This document shows, piece by piece, positions 1 to 5,918 of a stretch of 7,252 nucleotides of DNA. The notes beneath the pieces are model-generated. The model was not told the origin of the DNA. It was given only the letters and a program-made list of their open reading frames with translations, and did not search any database. The stretch spans positions 1-7,252 of the forward strand of contig CANGHQ010000085.1 of assembly GCA_947453585.1 (NCBI GenBank). The letters run 5' to 3'. The position numbers and the translations under genes were made by a program. The stretch comes from Burkholderiales bacterium (GTDB taxonomy: Bacteria; Pseudomonadota; Gammaproteobacteria; Burkholderiales; Burkholderiaceae_C). The stretch's first letter is position 1; every line of letters begins with the position of its first letter.

Positions 1-112
1 AAGCCAGAACCCCCGCAACAAACACCAAGGACGCCAGCAAAGGCCAAAGCCAAAACCCGGCACGTACCCAGCGCGGCGCGGGAGCCAGAGTGGGACCAAA
101 TGTGACGGGCAT
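1..112 (-). CDS. N-terminus of a divergent membrane or exported protein (partial)
   Basis: Reading the minus strand from an ATG at 112 gives 37 uninterrupted codons to the window edge. An in-frame TAG lies four codons upstream (119-121), so this ATG is the first possible start in the frame. The peptide begins MPVTFGPTLAPAPRW and then has one hydrophobic stretch (about residues 15-37, rich in W, L, V, A and F) after two arginines. That is the shape of a signal peptide or first transmembrane helix. No clear Shine-Dalgarno sequence is visible upstream of the start. The gene diverges from dctPQM. In several proteobacteria a DctB/DctS-type sensor kinase or another regulator sits beside a TRAP operon, and such kinases begin with a membrane helix, so a sensor kinase is one possibility. 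Too little sequence is present to assign a function; a chance open frame remains possible. Confidence 0.5.
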   Translation of the reverse strand, partial: MPVTFGPTLAPAPRWVRAGFWLWPLLASLVFVAGVLA

Positions 113-132
113 GGGCGAAGTCTAGCGCTGCA

Positions 133-145
133 AAACCGGGGGTTT
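133..145. repeat. Short inverted repeat AAACC/GGTTT in the divergent intergenic region
   Basis: AAACC (133-137) and GGTTT (141-145) pair exactly around GGG, 8 bases before the larger palindrome at 154. On its own it is weak. It is listed because it belongs to a cluster of three inverted repeats within 58 bases. No convincing -35/-10 pair was found in 113-257. Confidence 0.2.
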
Positions 146-153
146 ACCCGCGC

Positions 154-176
154 TTTGGGCTGTTTTACAGCCCAAA
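154..176. promoter_or_regulatory. Perfect inverted repeat upstream of dctP, candidate operator
   Basis: Left arm TTTGGGCTGT (154-163) and right arm ACAGCCCAAA (167-176) are exact reverse complements separated by TTT. The site lies between two divergent starts, 81 bases before dctP and 41 bases from the minus-strand start at 112. No run of T follows it on either strand and both flanking genes point away from it, so an intrinsic terminator is unlikely. A dimeric regulator binding site for the TRAP operon, the divergent gene or both is the simplest reading. The regulator is not identifiable from the sequence. Confidence 0.5.
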
Positions 177-190
177 TGTGGAAAACCACA
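177..190. repeat. Short inverted repeat abutting the larger palindrome
   Basis: TGTGG (177-181) and CCACA (186-190) are exact reverse complements around AAAA. The repeat directly adjoins the 10-bp-arm palindrome at 154-176. It may be a second half of a compound operator. Arms of only 5 bp could also occur by chance. Confidence 0.3.
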
Positions 191-257
191 ATGGCGCCGT
201 ACACCCGGCCCACGCACACTGCGCACCATCCATTTTTTAAATCAAAGGACTATTGCC

Positions 258-1277
258 ATGCAACACTTTGCCCGCCGCACCTTGCTTCAAGCCGCTTTTG
301 TGGCCACCGCCGCACTTTCAAGCACCCTGGTGCTAGCGCAAAACCCCATCATCATCAAGTTCAGCCACGTGGTGGCGCCCGACACGCCCAAGGGCAAGGG
401 CGCCCAGCGCTTCAAAGAATTGGCCGAGCAGCGCTCGGGCGGCCGGGTGAAAGTGGAGCTGTACCCCAACAGCCAGTTGTACAAAGACAAGGAAGAGCTC
501 GAAGCCCTGCAACTCGGTTCCGTGCAAATGCTGGCGCCCTCGCTGGCAAAGTTTGGCCCCTTGGGTCTGAAGGAATTTGAAGTCTTTGACCTGCCCTTCC
601 TGTTCAAGGACACCGAGGCGTTTCGCGCCATTACCGACGGCCCCCTGGGCGCTGAGCTGTTCAAAAAGCTCGAAGGCAAAGGCATCCAGGGCCTGGCCTA
701 TTGGGACAATGGTTTTCACATCATGAGTGATAACAAGCCGCTGCACGCGGTGGCCGACTTCAAGGGCCAGAAGATGCGCATCCAAAGCTCCAAGGTGATC
801 GACGCCCAAATGCGCGCGCTGGGCGCGATTCCGCAGGTAATGGCGTTTAGCGAGCTGTACCAGGCGCTGCAAAGCGGCGTGGTGGACGGCACCGAAGGCG
901 TGCCATCAAACTTCTACACCCAAAAGATTTTTGAGGTGCAAAAGCACATCACTATTTCCAACCACGGCCATCTGGCCTATGCGGTGATCGTGAACAAGCC
1001 CTTCTGGGACGGTCTGCCTGCCGATATTCGCACCACGCTGACGGGAGCAATCAAAGACGCCACCACCTACGCCAACGCAATTGCCGCCACCGAGAACGCG
1101 CAAGCCCTGGACAAAATCAAGGCCAGCGGAAAAACCACGGTCTACACACTGACGCCTGCCGAAACCACCGAGTGGAAAAAAGCGCTAATGCCCGTGCACA
1201 AGGAAATGGAATCGCGCGTGGGCAAGTCCACGATTGACGCCGCCTACAAGGCCGCCGGATTTGTGGCACCCAAGTGA
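258..1277 (+). CDS. dctP: TRAP transporter substrate-binding protein DctP, probably C4-dicarboxylate type
   Basis: This is the periplasmic receptor of a tripartite ATP-independent transporter. It binds an organic acid and hands it to the DctQM membrane complex. The 339-residue length is normal for the family. A signal peptide covers about residues 1-27 (basic start with R6-R7, hydrophobic core, cleavage likely after LVLA). The mature start IIIKFSHVVAPDTPKG, then LYPNSQLYKD, APSLAKFG and FDLPFLF are typical DctP signatures. R174 in GQKMRIQ matches the conserved arginine that pairs with the substrate carboxylate in this family, and VDGTEGVPSNFYTQKIFEVQK follows at the usual place. The start is supported by AAAGGA at 244-249, eight bases upstream. 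dctQ follows after 35 bases. Resemblance to pseudomonad DctP suggests succinate, malate or fumarate as substrate, but family members vary and this is inference. Confidence 0.93.
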   Translation: MQHFARRTLLQAAFVATAALSSTLVLAQNPIIIKFSHVVAPDTPKGKGAQRFKELAEQRSGGRVKVELYPNSQLYKDKEELEALQLGSVQMLAPSLAKFGPLGLKEFEVFDLPFLFKDTEAFRAITDGPLGAELFKKLEGKGIQGLAYWDNGFHIMSDNKPLHAVADFKGQKMRIQSSKVIDAQMRALGAIPQVMAFSELYQALQSGVVDGTEGVPSNFYTQKIFEVQKHITISNHGHLAYAVIVNKPFWDGLPADIRTTLTGAIKDATTYANAIAATENAQALDKIKASGKTTVYTLTPAETTEWKKALMPVHKEMESRVGKSTIDAAYKAAGFVAPK

Positions 1278-1312
1278 GCACACGCACGTAGTACAGACTT
1301 AAGGAGACACAG

Positions 1313-1906
1313 GTGATCAACCGCTTTCTAAACCACATCGAGGAGTGGCTGATCGCCTTTCTCATTGGTGCCGCCACCTTGGTAATTTTCTTTGCCGTGG
1401 CGCACCGATTTTTGTCCGGGGTGCCGGTGATTCAGGACTACACCATCCAGCTCAATGTGAGTTGGGCGCAGGAACTGTGCATCTTCATGTTTGTGTGGAT
1501 GGCCAAGTTTGGCGCCGCTTATGGCGTGCGCACCGGCATCCACGTGGGCGTGGATGTGATTATTCGCAAACTCACCGGCAAGCCTCAGCGCATGCTGATT
1601 TTGTTCGGTTTGCTCTCGGGCGCCTTGTTCACCGGCACGGTGGCCGCGCTAGGGGCCAACTTTGTCTGGCACATCGGCCATACCGACCAGGTGTCTGCCG
1701 ACCTGGAAGTGCCCATGTGGTGGGTGTATTTGTGCGTGCCACTGGGTTCATCCTTGATGTGCTACCGCTTCTTGCAAGTAGCTTGGGCCTTTGCCCAAGG
1801 CGCCGAATTGCCACACCACGACCACGGCCACGTGGACGGCATTGACGACATCGACCCCAACGATCTTCTGGCCACCGCCAAGCCCGCCCCAGGAGCTCGC
1901 GCATGA
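1313..1906 (+). CDS. dctQ: TRAP transporter small permease subunit DctQ
   Basis: This is the small inner-membrane subunit that partners DctM and is needed for docking of the loaded binding protein. The 197 residues contain four probable membrane helices (about 11-34, 50-70, 94-114 and 133-157). The family pattern is present: W51 and E54 in SWAQEL, then the VWMAKFGAAYGVRTGIHVGVD segment. It starts with GTG at 1313, supported by AAGGAG at 1301-1306 with six bases between. The stop overlaps the dctM start by four bases (ATGA), which indicates translational coupling. After the last helix comes a polar tail with four His and six Asp between residues 168 and 184, beginning HHDHGH, whose role is unknown. 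The subunit is somewhat longer than many DctQ proteins because of this tail. Confidence 0.93.
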   Translation: MINRFLNHIEEWLIAFLIGAATLVIFFAVAHRFLSGVPVIQDYTIQLNVSWAQELCIFMFVWMAKFGAAYGVRTGIHVGVDVIIRKLTGKPQRMLILFGLLSGALFTGTVAALGANFVWHIGHTDQVSADLEVPMWWVYLCVPLGSSLMCYRFLQVAWAFAQGAELPHHDHGHVDGIDDIDPNDLLATAKPAPGARA

Positions 1907-3189
1907 ACGCCGCCATCATTTTTGTGCTGCTGATCGTGCTAATGCTCACCGGCATGCCGATCAGTATTTCGCTGGGTCTGACGGTGCTGACCTTTCTGTT
2001 CACCATGACCGACGTGCCGGTGCAATCGGTGGCGCTCAAGCTGTTTACCGGTATCGAGAAGTTCGAAATCATGGCGATTCCGTTCTTCATTCTGGCGGGC
2101 AACTTTTTGACGCACGGCGGCGTGGCGCGGCGCATGATCCGCTTTGCCACCAGCATGATCGGTCACTGGCATGGCGGACTTGGCCTGGCTGGCGTGATGG
2201 CCTGCGCCCTGTTTGCGGCCGTGTCGGGCTCGTCGCCGGCCACGGTGGTGGCCATTGGCTCGGTGATTTTGCCGGCCATGGTCAAACAAGGCTTTCCCAA
2301 CAAGTTTGGCGCCGGCATTTTGACCACCTCGGGCTCGCTGGGCATTCTTATTCCGCCCTCCATTGCGATGGTGATGTTCTCGGTGTCCACCAACGTGTCC
2401 GTGGGCTCGATGTTCATTGCCGGCATCGTGCCGGGGATCGCGCTGGCCATCGCCCTGGGCACGACCACCTGGTACATCGCCCGCAAGAACGACTACCCGC
2501 GCATGCCCAAGGCCACTTGGGGCGAGCGATTTGTGGCGTTCAAGGACAGCATCTGGGGCCTGATGCTCATTGTGGTGGTGATGGGCGGCATTTACAGCGG
2601 CATCTTCACCCCCACCGAGGCGGCTGCCATGGCGGCGGTCTACGCATTCATCGTGGCGGTGTTTGTCTACAAAGACATGCCGCTGAAAAAAGTGCCCAAG
2701 GTTCTGCTCGATTCGGCCAGCATGAGCGCCATGCTGCTCTACATCATCACCAATGCGGTGCTGTTTAGCTTCCTGATGACCAGCGAGAACATTCCCCAGG
2801 CCATGGCCGACTGGATGATCAACCAGGGTTTTGGCCCTGTGGCCTTTTTGCTGGTGGTCAATATCTTGCTGTTGCTGGCCGGTAATGTGATGGAGCCCAG
2901 CTCCATCATCCTGATCCTGGCGCCCATCCTGTTCCCGGTGGCAGTCAAGCTCGGCATCAACCCGATTCACTTCGGCATCCTGATCGTGGTGAATATGGAA
3001 GTGGGCATGTGCCACCCGCCGGTCGGGCTGAACCTGTACGTGGCTTCGGGCATTACCAAAATGGGCATCAGCGAACTGACCATGGCCGTCATGCCCTGGC
3101 TGCTGACCATGCTGGCCTTCTTGGGCGTGGTCACCTATGTGCCCGCGCTTACCTTGTGGCTGCCGCGTTTGCTGGGGATGACGGTCTAG
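1903..3189 (+). CDS. dctM: TRAP transporter large permease subunit DctM
   Basis: This is the transport subunit of the TRAP system, an inner-membrane protein that couples uptake of the substrate to the sodium gradient. It has 428 residues, the usual DctM size, and is hydrophobic nearly throughout, consistent with about eleven to twelve membrane segments. Conserved elements appear in order: FFILAGNFL near the start, GSSPATVVAIG (109-119), GILIPPS (147-153), TPTEAAAM (236-243), MEPSSIILILAPILFPV and, near the C-terminus, HPPVGLN (371-377). The two halves repeat the same pattern (a PPS/PPVG-type hairpin in each), as known for this family. AGGAG at 1891-1895 precedes the ATG by seven bases and lies inside the end of dctQ. 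No factor-independent terminator is visible after the stop, so transcription may continue into the next gene. Confidence 0.95.
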   Translation: MNAAIIFVLLIVLMLTGMPISISLGLTVLTFLFTMTDVPVQSVALKLFTGIEKFEIMAIPFFILAGNFLTHGGVARRMIRFATSMIGHWHGGLGLAGVMACALFAAVSGSSPATVVAIGSVILPAMVKQGFPNKFGAGILTTSGSLGILIPPSIAMVMFSVSTNVSVGSMFIAGIVPGIALAIALGTTTWYIARKNDYPRMPKATWGERFVAFKDSIWGLMLIVVVMGGIYSGIFTPTEAAAMAAVYAFIVAVFVYKDMPLKKVPKVLLDSASMSAMLLYIITNAVLFSFLMTSENIPQAMADWMINQGFGPVAFLLVVNILLLLAGNVMEPSSIILILAPILFPVAVKLGINPIHFGILIVVNMEVGMCHPPVGLNLYVASGITKMGISELTMAVMPWLLTMLAFLGVVTYVPALTLWLPRLLGMTV

Positions 3190-3216
3190 GGGCTGCCCGC
3201 GCGGTAGGATGGCTGC

Positions 3217-3621
3217 ATGGACAGCATCCGCATCGACAAATGGCTTTGGGCCGCGCGCTTTTACAAAACACGCTCGCTGGCCACCGAAGAAGTGGGCAAA
3301 GGCCGGGTGCAAATCGCCCAGCAAGACGTAAAACCCTCGCGCGAAGTGCGCGTGGGCGACACCGTGGTGCTGTGGCAGGCCAGCGTCAAGCGCACGGTGG
3401 TGGTCAAGGGCATTAGCGGCACGCGCGGCTCCGCCCCGGTGGCCCAAACGCTGGATGAAGAAACCGCGCAAAGCGTGCTCGACCGCGCCCAAGCCGCCGA
3501 ACAACGCCGCCTGCACGCCGAGCCGGCACTGGCCATTGCCCACGGCCGCCCCACCAAACGCGACAGGCGCGACCTGCAAAAAGGCCTGAACGCCCGCTGG
3601 AGCGCGTCGATAGACGACTAG
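3217..3621 (+). CDS. hslR: S4-domain RNA-binding protein, Hsp15 (HslR) family
   Basis: It encodes 134 residues, almost the same length as E. coli Hsp15 (133). The N-terminal S4 RNA-binding domain (about 3-65) opens with IRIDKWLWAARFYKTRSLA, nearly identical to the E. coli protein, and continues with VKPSREVRVGDTV. The linker RTVVVKGI and the basic C-terminal KRDRRDLQKG also match. Hsp15 is known in E. coli as a heat-shock protein that binds free 50S subunits still carrying a nascent chain; the same role is inferred here. AGGA at 3206-3209 lies seven bases before the ATG. The gene starts 27 bases after dctM on the same strand with no terminator between, so it may be read through from the TRAP operon, although the functions are unrelated. 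The family assignment is strong; heat regulation is not visible in the sequence. Confidence 0.87.
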   Translation: MDSIRIDKWLWAARFYKTRSLATEEVGKGRVQIAQQDVKPSREVRVGDTVVLWQASVKRTVVVKGISGTRGSAPVAQTLDEETAQSVLDRAQAAEQRRLHAEPALAIAHGRPTKRDRRDLQKGLNARWSASIDD

Positions 3622-3641
3622 GCTGCGCCGCGCCTTAAAGC

Positions 3642-3654
3642 GGCGATAATCGCC
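3642..3654 (+). promoter_or_regulatory. Possible -10 box inside a 13-bp palindrome, upstream of the rib genes
   Basis: GATAAT at 3645-3650 differs from the TATAAT consensus at one position. It lies in the 95-base gap between hslR and the rib gene, 66 bases before the start codon. It sits within GGCGAT-A-ATCGCC (3642-3654), an exact palindrome. A second pairing, CGCCGC (3626-3631) with GCGGCG (3640-3645), overlaps it. No good -35 hexamer is seen 16-18 bases upstream, so the promoter call is tentative. A repressor or activator could use the palindrome. Confidence 0.35.
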
Positions 3655-3671
3655 CACCCGTCCTTGCGGCA

Positions 3672-3691
3672 GAAATTCGCCCCCGAATTTC
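3672..3691 (+). promoter_or_regulatory. Small hairpin in the leader of the rib operon
   Basis: GAAATTCG (3672-3679) and CGAATTTC (3684-3691) are exact reverse complements around CCCC, ending 25 bases before the start codon at 3717. If transcription begins just downstream of the GATAAT at 3645-3650, this stem would form early in a leader of about 60 bases. No T-run follows it, so it is not a simple terminator. The AT-rich stem is weak. The leader is far too short for an FMN riboswitch, which the family often uses upstream of ribB. Confidence 0.3.
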
Positions 3692-3716
3692 CCCCAGAAT
3701 TTGCGAAAGTTGTTCG

Positions 3717-4853
3717 ATGACCGCCCCTACCCTCCCCACCCAGCCCGTGGCCATTTCTTCCGTCCAAGACATCGTGGCCGACATGCGCGCCGGAAAAATC
3801 GTCATCCTGGTGGACGAAGAAGACCGTGAAAACGAAGGCGACCTCGTACTCGCCGCCGACCACGTCACGCCCGAAGCCATCAACTTCATGGCCCGCTTTG
3901 GCCGGGGCCTGATTTGCCTGACCCTGACCCGCGAGCGCTGCGAACTGCTCAAGCTGCCACCCATGACAGTGCGCAATGGCGACAAAAAGGGCACCGCGTT
4001 TACCGTGTCCATTGAAGCCGCCGAGGGCGTGACCACCGGTATTTCTGCCGCCGACCGCTCACGCACCGTGCAAGCCGCCGTGGCGCCGGGCGCCGTGGCT
4101 GATGACCTGGTGCAGCCCGGTCACATATTCCCCCTGCAGGCGGTGGACGGCGGCGTGCTGATGCGCGCAGGCCACACCGAAGCTGGTTGCGACCTGGCCG
4201 CCATGGCCGGCTGCAGCCCGGCCGCCGTGATCTGCGAGATCATGAAAGACGACGGCACCATGGCCCGGCTGCCCGATTTGCAGCTGTTTGCTGCCGAACA
4301 CGGCATCAAGATTGGCACCATTGCCGACCTGATTGCACACCGCAGCCAGGTCGATTCGCTGGTCGAACGCAAGGGCAGCCGCCCCTTCAAAACCGCTGTT
4401 GGCGACTTTACCGCCCACATTTTTCAAGACACCACCGGCCACGGTGTGCACCTGGCGCTGGTCAAAGGCGAATGGGCTGCGGGCGAGGTCGTATCTGCCC
4501 GCGTGCACGAGCCGCTGTCGGTGCTCGACGCGCTGGAAGTGGGCCGCTCGCTGCATTCGTGGAGCCTAGACGCCGCGCTGGCGCATGTGGCCCATGAGGG
4601 ACGCGGCGTGGTGGTGCTGCTCAACTGCGGCGAGAGTGGCGAGCAGCTGCTGGCCCAGTTTGACGGCACGGCCCGCCCGGCGCACGCGCCTGAGCGCGGT
4701 CGCATGGACCTGCGCACCTATGGCGTGGGCGCCCAAATATTGCGCCTGTGCGGCGTGCACAAAATGCGTTTGATGGGCAGCCCCCGACGCATGCCCAGCC
4801 TGACCGGCTACGGCCTGGAAACCGTGGGCTACCTTAGCCCCACCGCTGCCTGA
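3717..4853 (+). CDS. ribBA: 3,4-dihydroxy-2-butanone 4-phosphate synthase fused to a degenerate GTP cyclohydrolase II-like domain (RibBX type)
   Basis: The N-terminal domain (about 12-205) converts ribulose 5-phosphate to 3,4-dihydroxy-2-butanone 4-phosphate and formate, the four-carbon branch of riboflavin synthesis. It carries DEEDRENEGD (33-42) with acidic residues including E38, and GHTEA with H153, matching the metal-binding Glu and His of E. coli RibB; FTVSIEAAEGVTTGISAADR and the DDGTMARLPDL segment are intact. The C-terminal domain (about 210-378) is related to RibA but appears inactive as a GTP cyclohydrolase II. Aligned by eye from ARVH, the three zinc cysteines of E. coli RibA correspond to L267, S278 and H280, and the HRQEGRNIGL active-site stretch is replaced by LNCGESGEQLL. 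Only the D-R-TYG-GAQIL helix region is well kept. This matches the described RibBX variant of Proteobacteria, so a separate ribA should exist elsewhere. Databases may call it RibBA. The ribosome site is weak (GAAAG, 3705-3709). ribH follows after 46 bases. Confidence 0.93.
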   Translation: MTAPTLPTQPVAISSVQDIVADMRAGKIVILVDEEDRENEGDLVLAADHVTPEAINFMARFGRGLICLTLTRERCELLKLPPMTVRNGDKKGTAFTVSIEAAEGVTTGISAADRSRTVQAAVAPGAVADDLVQPGHIFPLQAVDGGVLMRAGHTEAGCDLAAMAGCSPAAVICEIMKDDGTMARLPDLQLFAAEHGIKIGTIADLIAHRSQVDSLVERKGSRPFKTAVGDFTAHIFQDTTGHGVHLALVKGEWAAGEVVSARVHEPLSVLDALEVGRSLHSWSLDAALAHVAHEGRGVVVLLNCGESGEQLLAQFDGTARPAHAPERGRMDLRTYGVGAQILRLCGVHKMRLMGSPRRMPSLTGYGLETVGYLSPTAA

Positions 4854-4899
4854 GCCGCCACCCCGACACAACCACACCCGTACACAGAAGGAAAACCCC

Positions 4900-5373
4900 A
4901 TGTTTGGCGCAGACAAAGGCAACGTTGCCGATACCGACAGCCGTATGGACGGCAAGCAACTGCGCATTGGCATCGTGCAAGCCCGCTTTAACGCCGGCGT
5001 GACCGACGCGCTGGCAGCCGCCTGCAAGCAAGAGCTGCTGGCCCTGGGCGTGGCCGAGCGCGACATCCACCACTTCACCGTGCCCGGCGCACTCGAAGTG
5101 GCCACCGCCTTGCAGGCCCTGGCCGAGAAAACCCGCTACGACGCCTTGGTGGCGCTGGGCTGCATCATCCGTGGCGAGACCTACCACTTTGAACTGGTGG
5201 CCAACGAATCGGGCGCCGCCGTGACCCGCGTGGGGCTGGACTACCAAATCCCCATCGCCAACGCGATTTTGACGGTTGAAAACATGGCGCAGGCCGAAGC
5301 CCGCCAAGTAGACAAAGGCCGTGACGCCGCCCGTGTGGCCGTGGAAATGGCCAATTTTCTGGAAACCATTTAA
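4900..5373 (+). CDS. ribH: 6,7-dimethyl-8-ribityllumazine synthase
   Basis: RibH condenses 5-amino-6-ribitylaminouracil with the dihydroxybutanone phosphate made by the upstream gene, giving the lumazine that riboflavin synthase converts to riboflavin. It is cytoplasmic and usually forms pentamers or 60-subunit shells. The 157 residues match the family length. Landmarks are IGIVQARFNAGVTDAL at the nucleotide-binding start, PGALEV, GCIIRGETYHFELVANE with H96 as the likely catalytic histidine, and IPIANAILTVEN followed by a conserved Arg/Lys-containing helix. The start at 4900 is supported by AAGGA at 4888-4892 with seven bases between. An internal Met16 would leave the core intact but has no comparable ribosome site. 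The stop codon shares one base with the nusB start (TAATG), so the two are very likely co-transcribed and translationally coupled. Confidence 0.96.
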   Translation: MFGADKGNVADTDSRMDGKQLRIGIVQARFNAGVTDALAAACKQELLALGVAERDIHHFTVPGALEVATALQALAEKTRYDALVALGCIIRGETYHFELVANESGAAVTRVGLDYQIPIANAILTVENMAQAEARQVDKGRDAARVAVEMANFLETI

Positions 5374-5903
5374 TGACCGACACCCCCGCAGCCGCCCAGC
5401 GCCCTCCCCGCCAATCCCGCGTGGGCCTGACCGCCACCGGCGCCCGCAAGGCCGGCAGCAAAAACAACCGCAGCCGCGCCCGCGAATTTGCGCTCCAGGC
5501 CCTGTACCAGCGCTTGGTGGGCAAAAACTCTGCCGCCGACATTGACACCTTTACCCGCGATCTGGCCGGCTTTAACAAAGCCGACGCCGCGCACTTTGAC
5601 GCGCTCTTGCACGGCTGTATTGACCATGCGGACGCGCTCGACGCCCTGATCCTGACCCGGCTGGACCGTCCCATGACCGAGATCTCGCCGGTAGAGCACG
5701 CGGTGATGTGGATTGGCGTCTATGAGATGCAGCACTGCCCCGACGTGCCCTGGCGCGTGGTGCTCAACGAATGCATTGAGCTGGCCAAGGAATTTGGCGG
5801 CACCGACGGCTTCAAGTACGTCAACGCCGTGCTCAACGGCTTGGCGCCTGAGCTCCGTGCTCTGGAAGTGCAAGCCGACCGGGCGAAGCACCCCGCGGCT
5901 TGA
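5373..5903 (+). CDS. nusB: Transcription antitermination factor NusB
   Basis: NusB pairs with NusE (ribosomal protein S10), binds the boxA RNA of rRNA leaders and supports antitermination of rRNA transcription. The all-helical NusB domain spans about residues 33-165. It shows SRAREFALQALYQ at the first helix, ISPVEHAVMWIGVYEM in the middle and VPWRVVLNECIELAKEFGG followed by GFKYVNAVLNGLA at the end, all typical. At 176 residues it is longer than E. coli NusB (139) because of an N-terminal tail of about 32 residues rich in Pro, Arg, Ala and Lys, which looks disordered and could add RNA contacts. The start is fixed by the TAATG junction with ribH. The ribH-nusB pairing is widely conserved in bacteria. 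Confidence 0.96.
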   Translation: MTDTPAAAQRPPRQSRVGLTATGARKAGSKNNRSRAREFALQALYQRLVGKNSAADIDTFTRDLAGFNKADAAHFDALLHGCIDHADALDALILTRLDRPMTEISPVEHAVMWIGVYEMQHCPDVPWRVVLNECIELAKEFGGTDGFKYVNAVLNGLAPELRALEVQADRAKHPAA

Positions 5904-5910
5904 TAGCCGC
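5895..5910 (+). repeat. Hairpin spanning the nusB stop codon
   Basis: GCGGCT (5895-5900) and AGCCGC (5905-5910) pair exactly around TGAT, and the loop contains the nusB stop TGA (5901-5903). The aminotransferase ATG follows eight bases after the stem and has no recognisable Shine-Dalgarno sequence. The stem may help couple termination of nusB to initiation of the next gene. It has no T-run and is not a standard terminator. Chance occurrence in GC-rich DNA is possible. Confidence 0.3.
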
Positions 5911-5918
5911 CTTCAGAA

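Noticed and set aside
157..171. GG-N10-GC spacing resembling a sigma-54 promoter in the palindrome upstream of dctP
   Set aside because: Only the GG and GC pairs and one further base match; the rest of the consensus (TGGCAC, TTGC) does not fit, and the match is explained by the palindrome itself.
154..176. Inverted repeat as an intrinsic terminator
   Set aside because: No T-run follows on either strand, and both neighbouring genes start from, rather than end at, this region.
155..580. Plus-strand frame overlapping the dctP start
   Set aside because: It has no ribosome site or family features, and the dctP frame through the same DNA is clearly the real one.
3626..3645. CGCCGC/GCGGCG stem after hslR as a terminator
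   Set aside because: The stem is only 6 bp with an 8-base loop and is followed by ATAATCGCCC, not a T-run.
1939..3657. Long minus-strand open frame of 572 codons opposite dctM and hslR
   Set aside because: It lies antisense to two well-recognised genes, is rich in His, Arg, Gly and Gln in the low-complexity way typical of antisense frames in GC-rich DNA, and resembles no family I recognise.
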